DNA from: Charina bottae
Lineage: Eukaryota > Chordata > Lepidosauria > Squamata > Charinaidae
Direction of reading: 5' to 3'
DNA: 64,000 nt
NCBI GenBank assembly: GCA_023362775.1
Contig: JALMGJ010000003.1
Location: 81,295,855 to 81,359,854, forward strand
A model generated the notes under the pieces. That model was not told where the DNA came from and ran no database searches. It worked only from the letters and a program-made list of their open reading frames with translations. Positions 54,166 through 63,720 of the stretch are shown piece after piece (position 1 is the stretch's first letter; each line of letters begins with the position of its first letter). A program made the translations under genes and the position numbers.

Positions 54166-54570
54166 CAATCTGTTCCCCTCCCCTCCCCCCTCCCCCAAAA
54201 AAAGTTAGAGAACGGTCTAACAAACTTAGATAATTCAAAGTAAAAATGTATGTGTTACATTTTGGAAGAATGCTTATGCCAAGATGACAACCATGACTTT
54301 TCTACTTGCAAAGGGTAGAAAAAGAGGGGAAAATGTTCTGGGTTGTTAGGATGCTTGGAAATATTCTAGGAGGAGAAGGCTAAAAAGTCTGCAAAGAAAA
54401 TCATTGCTGAAACACATCCCTACAAAGCAAAAGACAACCATAAACAACTTGTGACATTGTTATTTGAGTAGTCTCATTCCTTTGCTTTGTTGTTTTTAAT
54501 AAACCATGACCCAGCCTCTATACTTTTCTCAGATATTATATGGGTTCTCCATTTTTTATTTAGGTGGCTG
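54166..54570. other. Non-coding sequence, no feature recognised
   Basis: C-rich run near 54176-54195 (CCCCTCCCC). Otherwise nothing. Confidence 0.45.
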
Positions 54571-54583
54571 TAACATTGATCTA

Positions 54584-54916
54584 GGGGCGTGGTGGCTCAG
54601 TGGGTAAGACTCCAGGCTTGTCGATCGGAAGATCACAAGTTCGGAGGTTCGAATCCCTAGCCCTGCGTGCGGAGTGAGCTCCCGCACTAGCTCCAGCTCT
54701 TGCCAACCTAGCAATTCGAAAGCATGCAAATGCAAGTAGATGAATAGGTACCACTTCGGTGGGTAGGTAACAGCGTTCCACGCGTGTCATGCCGGCCACA
54801 TGACCGTGGAAGTGTCTTCGGACAATGCTGGCTCTTTGGCTAACAAACGGAGATGAGCACTGGCCCCTAGAGTCGGACACGACTGCACAAATGTGCGGGG
54901 GGTACCTTTACCTTTT
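54584..54916 (+). repeat. SINE A, full length (333 bp), 13-bp target duplication
   Basis: Duplication TAACATTGATCTA at 54571-54583 and 54917-54929. Begins exactly at GGGGCGTGGTGGCTCAG and ends TACCTTTACCTTT. Confidence 0.95.
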
Positions 54917-54929
54917 TAACATTGATCTA

Positions 54930-55020
54930 AACCTTGGCCTGTTAAATTCTAATCCTTCTTACACCCTTATATAGTGTCCCCATGTTTTTCCTCAGATAAA
55001 CATCACATTTGGGAGGCAAA
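54930..55020. other. Short spacer
   Basis: Ninety bases between a SINE and a BovB copy. Nothing recognised. Confidence 0.5.
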
Positions 55021-55432
55021 GTTGTTGTTTATTCGTTCAGTCACTTCTGACTCTTCGTGACTTCATGGACCAGCCCACGCCAGAGATTCCTGTCAGCCGT
55101 CACCACCCCCAGCTCCCCCACGGTCGAGTCCATCACCTCCAGAATATCATCCATCCATCTTGCCCTTGGTCGGCCCCTCTTCCTTTTGCCTTCCACTTTC
55201 CCTGGCATCAGCATCTTCTCCAGGGTATCCTGTCTTCTCATTATGTGGCCAAAGTACTTCAGTTTTGCCTTTAATATCATTCCCTCAAGTGAGCAGTCTG
55301 GCTTTATTTCCTGGAGTATGGACTGGTTTGATCTTCTTGCAGTCCAAGGCACTCTCAGAATTTTCCTCCAACACCACAGTTCAAAAGCATCTATCTTCCT
55401 TCGCTCAGCCTTCCTTATGGTCCAGCTCTTGC
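55021..55432 (-). mobile_element. BovB-type LINE, second subfamily, 5'-truncated
   Basis: The 3' tail at left is GTTGTTGTTTATTCG. The coding part on the minus strand (55041-55352) includes 'PWTARRSNQSIL', 'KLKYFGHIMRRQDTLEKML', 'GKVEGKRKRGRPRARWMDDI' and 'VHEVTKSQK'. Compared with 4292-5420 the C-terminal residues differ systematically (RPRARWMDDI versus RQRMRWLDSI), and they match the 3' half of 41708-42405. No clear duplication seen. Confidence 0.88.
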
Positions 55433-56865
55433 AGATCCTAGACTATAAATCAGCCTAATGCTATTCAAGTTTATGGAGCAGTTCAGTCCACCTGGACCAG
55501 CTGAAGCCTTTGGTCAGTTGGATTTTTGTTAACTGAACTCATACCTTAGATCATCGACTGACTTCTTGCAACCCATGGACTGTGAAGAACATTTGACACT
55601 CAAAAGAAGCTACTGTTGCCTGATATATTTTTTTCCTTATGAATTATACTTAGGGCATATGAAAAGAGGGAAGTGATGTTGCAGTAATGTTAGATTAAAC
55701 ATGAATGTTTTCAGTTATATTAATTCTGTGTTTTGTTTCCAAGGCACTGATTTTGTTTAAATCAAAGAATATTTTTAATACATTTAATTTATTTTTAAAA
55801 TCCTTCACTGAACTTGCATAGATAACGCTGAATGGGTGAACGGTAGCAAGATGAATCATCTTTCCCAGTTAGCACCATTTCAGTTCTGACATGCCTGCCC
55901 CCTTCTCCTATTCCAATCAGGGATTTATTTATTTTTTTGCATGAGTACTACATTACATTACCTAGGTTCGCTTGTTGCTGGGGGCAGGGTGGAGGGGGCA
56001 GGAGAATGGATATTGATGCAAGTTCAATTAGGTTTTAATGCCAATTTTCCAAATTCACAGCTGAATCGATAAGAAGCAAACTAGTAAATCCTCAGAGAAA
56101 TTTTCTTAAGTGAAGAAGGCAGCAAAGCATACACATTGGCTAGAGGAGATGGCAATTTTTCAAGAAAACATCATTAAAGCCAAGAGAAACAGCAAGTGCA
56201 TTTAAGATACAATATAGGTTGCAACGCTCAGTTTATTCAATTACTACTGCTATCGTATATGGGACAAATAATATAATTTGGCACCTGTCTCGTGAACTGC
56301 AGCTGCTAAATGGGAAGGTATTAAGATGCTTTTTAAAAAGATGAATTTTTATGGTAAACAATTTCGCAAGATGTGCATTCACAAGTGTAAAAAGATAAAA
56401 ACATTTGCAAATGGCTAAATGGCACAGCACAGGGCCCATGAAGATCATTGATATGAAAGAGAAATACTGGCTTAGATCCAGATACAAGCTTGGGGACTTA
56501 CAATGCTCACCTCAGCGAAGAGGTGAACGTTGTGCTCATCTACATTCACTAGGTAAGATCAGAGTCTATCAGCACACTAGAAACAAAAGTAAAGGAGAAA
56601 TTAGATTACTGTTTTCTTTCCCCAGAGATGAAATGCTGTTGCTTATATCCTAGGGCTTCTACATATGGGCTATATTCAGATGATCATGAGTTGTCAGAAA
56701 AGAGACATAGAATAACTCTTGGCAGCCATGTAATGCTATCAATGCTACTTCTCCACAATCTTCATTACAGAAAATATCCAATCCATATTTCAGAATCCAA
56801 GATCCCTGCTTTCAGATTTCCCTTCATCTTCTGACCAGACTCCTGTGTTGAGAAGCATTCACTTT
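55433..56865. other. Non-coding sequence, no feature recognised
   Basis: 1.4 kb without named repeats. Short frames at 56233-56834 have no domain. Confidence 0.45.
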
Positions 56866-56873
56866 TACTAAAG

Positions 56874-57008
56874 CAGTGTTTCTCAACCTCAGCAACTTTA
56901 AAGATGTGTGGACTTCAACTCCTAGAATTCCCCAGCCAGCATGCCGGCTGGGGAATTCTTGAAGTTAAAGTCCACACATCTTAAAGATGCTGAGGTTGAG
57001 AAACACTG
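56874..57008. mobile_element. 135-bp palindromic hAT-type MITE
   Basis: CAGTGTTTCTCAACCTCAGC at left and its inverse at right form a near-complete palindrome centred on 'CCAGCATGCCGGCTGG' near 56937. The 8-bp flanks TACTAAAG (56866-56873) and TACTAGAG (57009-57016) differ at one position. Pure foldback structure, no coding. Confidence 0.93.
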
Positions 57009-57016
57009 TACTAGAG

Positions 57017-57378
57017 AGATAGATTTGTCTTCTGTAGTGCCTGAGAGATCAAAACCAGAAATTACCCAAGATTATTATAAGGCTTCACGAAGGTAATTAA
57101 ACAGGCACATCAGGATTCTATAAATGTATGAGTATACTAAATAATGGGCACTCTGTGGGAACCCAAAATGGATGCTATTTCTCTCTTCCTGATATAGCAG
57201 AGTTATCTATAGATGAAAGATGATTTTTAAAAGTCTTATTTCAGTGTAAGAATTTATATTCTCTTCTTCTAGAGATGCTAAGGGTGGCATATTGAATCTC
57301 AAACAAGACAAAAAAAATTGTTATTCCCTATTAAACAAATGGTTTCCAAAATAAGAATAATTTGATAATAATAAAAAT
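57017..57378. other. Non-coding sequence, no feature recognised
   Basis: Nothing recognised. Confidence 0.45.
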
Positions 57379-57478
57379 ATTTTGATTTTGATTTTGATTT
57401 TGATTTTGATTTTGATTTTGATTTTGATTTTGATTTTGATTTTGATTTTGATTTTGATTTTGATTTTGATTTTGATTT
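57379..57478. repeat. (ATTTTG)n microsatellite, ~100 bp
   Basis: About 16 essentially perfect hexamers. Confidence 0.97.
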
Positions 57479-57529
57479 ATGTTTTTAGTTCATGACCCCA
57501 AGTTCAATAAAAATAAAAATGACTAGAAA

Positions 57530-57882
57530 TGTGATGGAATGTGCCCCTGAAGAGGAGGGTGATGTGATGGAGCTGGGAGATGAGGGGGCAGAGAGCGCAT
57601 TCCAGGCTGAGCTGAGGGGGCAGAGAGCGCATTCCAGGCTGATAAGCATTCGCACAGCTTGCACAGCTTAGAGTGTATGTGTGGGGGTGGTGGTGAGGAA
57701 GAAAGTTAGGTCAGCACCATTCTAGATTTCCAAGGGTATTTTTCCCTTAGCTCAGTTTAGGAACCTTTAGTCTGGTAAGATTCTGTGTATGGTAGAGATA
57801 AAGATACTAGTAGTATCAATACTCAATAAAGATTAGAGTTGAACTATGACTCAGCGTTGTTTCTTCACCAATTCCTCTGACA
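57530..57882 (+). mobile_element. Solo LTR (353 bp) of an endogenous retroelement, 5-bp target duplication
   Basis: Starts TGTGATGG and ends CTCTGACA (TG...CA). Flanked by a 5-bp duplication AGAAA (57525-57529, 57883-57887). Polyadenylation signal AATAAA at 57825-57830, about 55 bp before the end, defines the sense strand. A 34-bp block (GGGGGCAGAGAGCGCATTCC ...) is duplicated in tandem at about 57583-57650 in the U3 part, as promoter or enhancer repeats often are. No internal coding region remains. LTR-LTR recombination is the usual cause. Confidence 0.85.
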
Positions 57883-57887
57883 AGAAA

Positions 57888-58195
57888 TGTTGGTTGTCTT
57901 TATGCACAACATTAATAAGAAAATGCTACTTTGACTAAATGTGTCACATGAGTTGAGTTCTGTATTCCTAATAGCAAACTTTGAAGATTGATGCATAATT
58001 CTGAAAAGACTTTGCTAGAAGAATTAAGCTATTATAGTGCTGAAATCCCTAAAGGGGACTGCTCATAGACAATGTACAGAACAAGCTGGCATACTGATGG
58101 CCAAAACAAATTCATGGAAGTCTTTGCACATAATCATAATTGGAATAAAACTGTACAAACAATAAATTAATGTAATCAATAATACATGTCAAAGC
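57888..58195. other. Non-coding sequence, no feature recognised
   Basis: Nothing recognised. Confidence 0.45.
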
Positions 58196-58605
58196 ATATA
58201 TCATGCAAGTTAAGCAAGGGGCCAGAAGAGCTTCCTTATGAGGAAAAGTTGTGACATTTGGGGCTTTTTAGTCTAGAAAGGAGGTAAATGAGAGGGGACA
58301 TGATTGAGATGTACAAAATTATGCATGGTATGGATAAAGTAGAGAAGGAGAAGCTATTTTTCCCTTCTCCAAATATTAGAACCAGAGGTTGAATTCTAGA
58401 AGACAGGACAGAAAACTGAAAGAATCAGGACAGACAAAAGGATTTTTTTTTTACACAATGCACAATTAAACTTTGGAATTCACTACCACAAGATATGGTG
58501 CTGGCTACCAGCTCGGCTGGCTTCAAAAAAAGATTGGACCAATTCATGAAAGTCATGGGGATCAACGGCTATTAATCTTGATGGTAGTGTGACTGCCTCT
58601 GAAGA
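58196..58605 (+). mobile_element. Old CR1-like LINE, coding end (same family as 24470-24745)
   Basis: 'GGACATGATTGAGATGTACAAAATTATGCATGG', 'ACACAATGCACAATTAAACTTTGG', 'GAATTCACTACCACAAGATATGG' and 'GGACCAATTCATGAAAG' follow a well-known reptile/avian CR1-like consensus (protein words D-M-I-E-x-Y-K-I-M-H and L-W-N-S-L-P-x-D). Frames are broken. The 3' end stops at 'GCCTCTGAAG', before the family's normal terminus. Confidence 0.72.
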
Positions 58606-58609
58606 CCAT

Positions 58610-58908
58610 CTACCGAGAGACTAGTGAGCTTCCTTGTGCCTGTAGATAGTAAGGAAGATGACCTTGATGGAGGTACACAGGAACTGTTCAGCAAAGGAGG
58701 CTGAAGCATTTTTTAAGACCAGAACTATGAGACAGCATTTGGAAGCAGCTCAGGCAGATGCCTCCAGAGTTCACTTAAAGAAGGAAGAGCAGGTGCAGCA
58801 CAATCAGACTTGCAAGATTCTATTCTTATAGCCAATCTCAATAAAAGTAGTTTTAGCTTTCTTGGGGAGTTTATTTCCTGGTCTGGTCTACCTAGTGGGG
58901 CTGACATC
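58610..58908 (+). mobile_element. LTR-like segment with polyadenylation signal
   Basis: 'CTTGCAAGATTCTATTCTTA', AATAAA at about 58841-58846, then 'CCTGGTCTGGTCTACC' and a GCTGACA end. It matches 45510-45668 in order and spacing. The 5' boundary is uncertain and no 5-bp duplication was found. Confidence 0.5.
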
Positions 58909-58955
58909 AATCTTGCAAGTCTGATTGTGCTGTACCTCCTCCTTCTTATAGTTCA
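58779..58955. repeat. Inverted repeat spanning the LTR-like 3' end
   Basis: About 45 bp at 58779-58823 (AAGAAGGAAGAGCAGGTGCA and on) recurs inverted at 58909-58955 (AATCTTGCAAGTCTGATTGTG and on), starting exactly where the LTR-like segment ends. It encloses the R/U5-like part as an ~85-base loop. Confidence 0.85.
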
Positions 58956-59099
58956 ATGAATTAGGGAGGTATCTGCTTGAACTGCTTTCAGACTAGACAT
59001 ACCATATTAGAGCTGCAAAGATGATTTTTTATATCTCTTTGCTGCCGATTAGTGATTGCTTGGATTTCTGCAGCTATATCATAAACATACAACTACTTA

Positions 59100-59302
59100 T
59101 GTCTATGAAGGTTCTCAGTCATCTAGGTGGAATTGTCTGTAGCTTGAATCATGTCAACTGGATTTCTATTTTCTTAATGGAAACGTTTCGCTCCTTATCT
59201 CATCCTTATCCTTGCTCAGACTGAAGAAGCCCCTTGGATAAGGAGCGAAACGTTTCCATTAAGAAAATAGAAATCCAGTTGACATAATTCAAGCTACAGA
59301 CA
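59100..59302 (+). mobile_element. 203-bp foldback element with two inverted hammerhead-like arms, 13-bp target duplication
   Basis: Perfect duplication ATACAACTACTTA at 59087-59099 and 59303-59315. Begins TGTCTATGAAGGTTCTCAG, as does 17310-17382. The left arm (about 59142-59200) and right arm (about 59233-59300) are inverted copies. In the right arm, CTGAAGA (59221-59227) is followed by a hairpin closed by GGAGC and then GAAACGTTTCC (59247-59257). The sequence agrees with the catalytic core C-U-G-A-N-G-A / G-A-A-A of hammerhead ribozymes, except for an extra unpaired base between CUGANGA and helix II. The left arm carries the complement of the GAAAC side. No coding. Confidence 0.82.
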
Positions 59303-59315
59303 ATACAACTACTTA

Positions 59316-60645
59316 CTTTTACAGCAACCTGAGAATGGCATAGCTTTCTGTTTGCTTTCACCCTAAGAAATGCCCTTAGCATTTGTTTAATGCCATTTGA
59401 AGTGTTCTGTCTCTCATGGCTTGGCTGCTCAAGATCTAGGCCACTACATCATTCACCAGAAAAATGCATTGTTCTTGAACACTCCAGAGTCCAATATGAC
59501 CTACTTGCCATTTTCAACTCATGTCAAATCAGCAAGAAAGAGGTTGGAAAAAAAATAGAAGTACGTGCATGCTCTATTTGCACATGTCAATTTGGGAAAT
59601 GATAATTAAAAATACCCTATTACCAGCTATACATACCTGGCTACTTCTGGAGGGCTGCCATAGTGGGACTGCACAAATCTAGATGACTACTAGATGGCAG
59701 CAAAAAGATAAAGAAAATTCAAAATCTTTGCTGCAATTTGCATTTTTAAAGCCCAGTTAGGACAGTTCTAATTTCTGCTTACAACTCAATTAATGATTCT
59801 CTCCTTCCTTTAGTGCATATAGTGAATGGTATTGTAGAGCAAGTGTATCACCTTTACATGGAGGTATGCCAATGACTGTACTCTCCCTCCCTCCCTTTAA
59901 TGCAACTTATGATTTATGACTTATGTTTGTGGAAACCCAGACAAATGGGGTTTGGCCAGTAAAACATGCTTAAACAAATCATAACTAAGCATAATATGTA
60001 AACCTAGGCATGTGTATCTGTCATAGAAACCCTTCATATTGTAGAGGATTCTGGGAACATTTTTAAAGCTTCTCAGTGGATCATGGCTATCTACTGAGCT
60101 TTACTGTCCACAGATATGAATGGAACCTATTGCTCAGATTTCTTCCAGTTCTTCCCAGAATTTTCATTTTGCAGGGGAAGAGAGGTGATGGTAGGTAAAT
60201 TGTATTTCAGTAACACAATTTTAAAACTGTTAGTATATTTTAATGGCACAATCAAGAGTCCAACTGACATCTCAGGGAGTGTTTGTTTTAGAAACTTCTT
60301 CAACGAAGATCAAAGCTGGATCTGCAATTCTAAGGAACATGCAGCACTATCATTCAGTAGTGTAGTGTATTTTTTGTTCAATTTCATAAAACTAATATAT
60401 AGACTTCCTCAGAGTTCCAGTCACAGCGAATTTTAATAATAAAATATGTTAGATCCAGTTCAGTTTCCTACTACAGAGCCTCTCTATGAAGCAAGAAGAA
60501 AAATCCGCTGGTTTCCTTTTATACTGGCTGACACTTCTGGGGAATCATAATAGCTCTATTGCAAGACTCACTAAACCCTAAACTAGTAGTCTCATTTTAA
60601 TCCAGTGTGCTTGTGATTTCAGTGTGTTATGAGAATTCAGAAGCA
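59316..60645. other. Non-coding sequence, no feature recognised
   Basis: A 106-residue plus frame (60116-60436) has no domain and no supporting context. 'GCAAAAAGATAAAGAAAATTC' near 59700 follows a 'CTAGATGGCAGC' word also seen, inverted, near 18092. Confidence 0.45.
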
Positions 60646-60647
60646 TG

Positions 60648-60735
60648 GATCATGAATGTGATGCAATGGTTAAGTCAAATCAGAACTAAGAGACACAGGT
60701 TCAAATCCCCTGTGATCATGAAGCTACACAAAAAT
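60648..60735 (+). repeat. tRNA-like SINE head fragment
   Basis: 'GTGATGCAATGGTTAAGTC' and the B-box 'GGTTCAAATCCC' with spacing as in squamate tRNA SINEs. The 3' part is missing and the fragment ends before the MITE. Confidence 0.5.
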
Positions 60736-60774
60736 AATTCATGCACTTCTAAAAATGCCACATAAGAGTTAGAC

Positions 60775-61042
60775 CAGAGCTTTCCAAACTGTGTGTCGCG
60801 ACACAAAAGTGTGTCGCCACACACAGTCTGGTGTGTCGCCACACAACCCGGAAGCGCTGATCATCAGCGCTTCCGGGTTTTCCCGCAGCGACACACCAAC
60901 CTCGGCGCGGAAAAACCCGAAAGCAGCAGCAGCGCTTCCGGGGTTTTGCGCGCTGCCGCAACGTCGGCACTTCCGGGTTTTCCCGTGGCGACACACCAAC
61001 GGCGGTTGGTGTGTCACCGCGGGAAAACTTTGGAAAGCCCTG
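60775..61042 (-). mobile_element. 268-bp hAT-type MITE, copy 2 (inverted)
   Basis: Same length as 2686-2953, inverted orientation. 8-bp duplication AGTTAGAC at 60767-60774 and 61043-61050. Terminus CAGAGCTTTCCAAA at left, TTTGGAAAGCCCTG at right. Internal palindrome 'AAGCGCTGATCATCAGCGCTT' near 60852. Confidence 0.95.
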
Positions 61043-61050
61043 AGTTAGAC

Positions 61051-62971
61051 ATACTGAACTACTGGTTCCCTGCTTTCCTAAACTAACAGTTGAACTCCCT
61101 TGGTATTTTTAATTAACTGCTAATCACACAGGACAAGGCTGGAATTGATTATCCAGACCATCTAATCTATCCAGTTCACCTGAGTATTTGAACACATTTG
61201 TGTTTTACTTAGGATGCTGTTGAACCTCAGAATTGAGATCTGGTTTATTTGACCTCCTTTGGTAATCTGTTCCATTATTAATCAGAAAGTTGTAATATTT
61301 TCCCTTCAGTTTCAATTTTATTAATGTCTCCATTCTGCTGCTGCTTCTGCAATGTGGAGAGTTTGCGATTACAATGATGGGATGCTGTTTATTTTCCCAG
61401 AAATAATAGAAGTGCTGTTGATCATATTCATCTCATACAATATTAGACCCCAACAACACATTATTCATGGCAAAGAGACATTATTATTGGGTGGAAGAAA
61501 TATTGTTTTGTCTTACAGCATTTAGAAGGCAAAAACTAAACTACAAATTCCCCATCTCCCCATTCCAAAAAGAAAAAAAGACTTGATCTAAAGAAACTCA
61601 AAATTTCTGAGCAAGCTTTGAAAAGATCCCTCTTTAATATGGAAACCCATTTTAAAAAAGAAAAGCACACATATTTTTTTCTTTTTACAATCATATTTAT
61701 TCAGGTCATTCCTTTTGATGCTGATAAGCAGCTTTTGTGTGAACAGAAAAATTCAGAGCTGTGTGAACATTAGAAATCCGAAAACATTAACTAGCAGAGA
61801 CAGTGAGTAAAGAATGTGCATAATACCCTGGATCATTGTAAAAGGATTAAAGCTTAATCACAAACTCTGACTTGAGTCTCAGAGATTGGTCTCTTTCCAG
61901 TTCCCTTGCTGTGCAGTGGGCCATAATTGCTATTTTGATGCACCGTTGAGATGATAATTTTTTAAAAGCTAAACTGGATTCATCAATTATACAATATTAT
62001 TAATTTTCAATCTGCTTAATTGAGGGAGTCTTAGAGTCTTGTGACCTAAACCAAAGAGAAGATTTTGGTTTTGGCTCTCTCTTAAAAGGGCTTATTTTCT
62101 AATCTGGCTCATGCATGCTGTGTTACTAGGGAAATCAGATCTCTGCAATGAAAAAGGAAGTTGGTTTTTCTTTAAGTAATAAGCCAACCATGATGTAGAT
62201 CTAACATCTGGTGATAAGTTTTGAAGTTATTTCCTTTAATTTTAAAGTCTGATTCTTGGTTAGTTGATTCATGTTGTACTTCATTATTTAAACAATAATC
62301 TATCTCATGTTTATATATAATCTTTCTGGATTGATAAACTGTGGTTTATGAAATTGGAAGCAATTAATGGGCTCCTTGCATCACTAAGTGGATCCTATAT
62401 TAAGGAAGGAATTATGGTTTAATGCAAGCTAGGAATGAGCTGCTAAAGCTATTGCACAAGTAGAGATGTGAAATAGAAGGTCAAGGGATGTGCAGGTCTG
62501 ATGGTCATGTTTGGCTTTTTAAATATAATATATGAAACCAAAATAAATTGTCTGGGTTTGCAAGTCATGTTTTGGTCATTGTAGCCTGTATACCATGGTT
62601 TATTAGTTAATATTATCCATGAAAAAGCCCCCTGGAACTTATTCACAAACCATGGTTAAAACAAGATATGGTTCAACCATTGTCTGTGTCCTTGCTTTAG
62701 GTCCTATTGTCCCCTCAAGGACCTTGATTGGTCCTTGAAATGACAACAATGAAGCATTAAGTGTACTGTGATTAATTGTGAAGCAAAGACAATATCAAGA
62801 CCAGGGAACCAGGTGGGTGTGGAACAGTGCTACACTAAAAATAATTTTAAAACTTTTGCTGGACCAACTGATTATTCTATTCTGCTTTGCTGCTAAGAGA
62901 ACTCTGAACATAAATGGTATTTTAAACTCTATTCACCTACAAATCATTTCATCATATGATTGGTATGTACT
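61051..62971. other. 1.9 kb non-coding sequence, no feature recognised
   Basis: AT-rich. No repeat family named. Frames at 62449-62646 and 62778-63032 have no domain. Candidate unique DNA. Confidence 0.5.
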
Positions 62972-63005
62972 AGGATGGATGGATGGATGGATGGATGGAT
63001 GGATA
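62972..63005. repeat. (GGAT)n microsatellite at an RTE 3' tail
   Basis: Seven to eight GGAT units forming the tail of the minus-strand RTE element that follows. Confidence 0.93.
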
Positions 63006-63720
63006 TGTCATCAAGTTGTTGTCAACTCTTAGCAACCACATTAATTGATATCCTCCATGATGATCTGTCCCTAACTTGGCCCTTCATGTCTTCCAATGGT
63101 GCACCTAATGTCACTGTGAGTCCATCCACCTTGCTGCTAGTCATTTTATTCAACTTTTCCCAGCATTAGAGCCTTTGCATAATGTTTCCAAAATAGGATA
63201 ATATCAGCCTGGTCATTTGTGCCTCAAATGAGAACTCTGGTTTGATTTGTTTGATGATCCATTTGTTTCTTTTCTTGGCTACCCATGATATTCTCAGCAG
63301 TTTTCTCCAACACCATATTCTGAAAGTGTCAATACTGTTCCTATCCTTATTGTAAACCGCCCAGAGTCCCCTTGTTGGGGGAGATGGGCGGTGATATAAG
63401 TTAGAAATAATAAATAATAAATAATAATATCCTGCTTCCTCAAAGTCCAACTTTTGCTTCCATAGTGACACAAGGAATACCATTGTCTGCACTATTCTGA
63501 ACTTTGTAGGTACAAACACATCACAGAATCTAAATATCTTTTCCAAGGCCTTCATGGCTACTCTACCAAGTCCTAGTCTGCAGTGTATTTCTTGATTGCT
63601 TGTTCATTTATTGTTGATGGTTGGTTGTAAGTAGCAGAAGCTTTCTACCACTTTATATCTTCATTGTCAATCATAAGGTTGGTTGTTATTCAGTACCTGT
63701 TGTCATTAGTATGCCATTTG
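63006..63720 (-). mobile_element. Old RTE (BovB-like) LINE, 3' half, interrupted by a CR1 tail
   Basis: The 3' UTR at left matches 11960-12052. The coding region on the minus strand (broken frame at 63166-63555) includes 'FRIWCWRKLLRISWVAKKRN', 'IIKQIKPEFSFEAQM' and 'RLILSYFGNIMQRL', corresponding to the BovB C-terminal region (F-E-L-W-C-W-R-R-L-L-R-V-P-W). Upstream words continue to about 63720. A CR1 3' end is inserted at 63346-63430. Confidence 0.82.
63346..63430 (+). mobile_element. 85-bp CR1 (L3-type) 3' end nested in RTE
   Basis: 'TTGTAAACCGCCCAGAGTCC', the loop 'CCTTGTTGGGG', 'AGATGGGCGGTGATATAAG' and an AATAATAAATAA tail. It interrupts the RTE coding remnant between 'DRNSIDTF' and 'LDFEEAG'-type sequence. 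A short TATCCT repeat is present on both sides. Confidence 0.9.

Noticed and set aside
60116..60436. 106-residue frame considered as a possible exon or small gene
   Set aside because: No recognisable domain, no splice signals I could defend, composition like surrounding AT-rich DNA.
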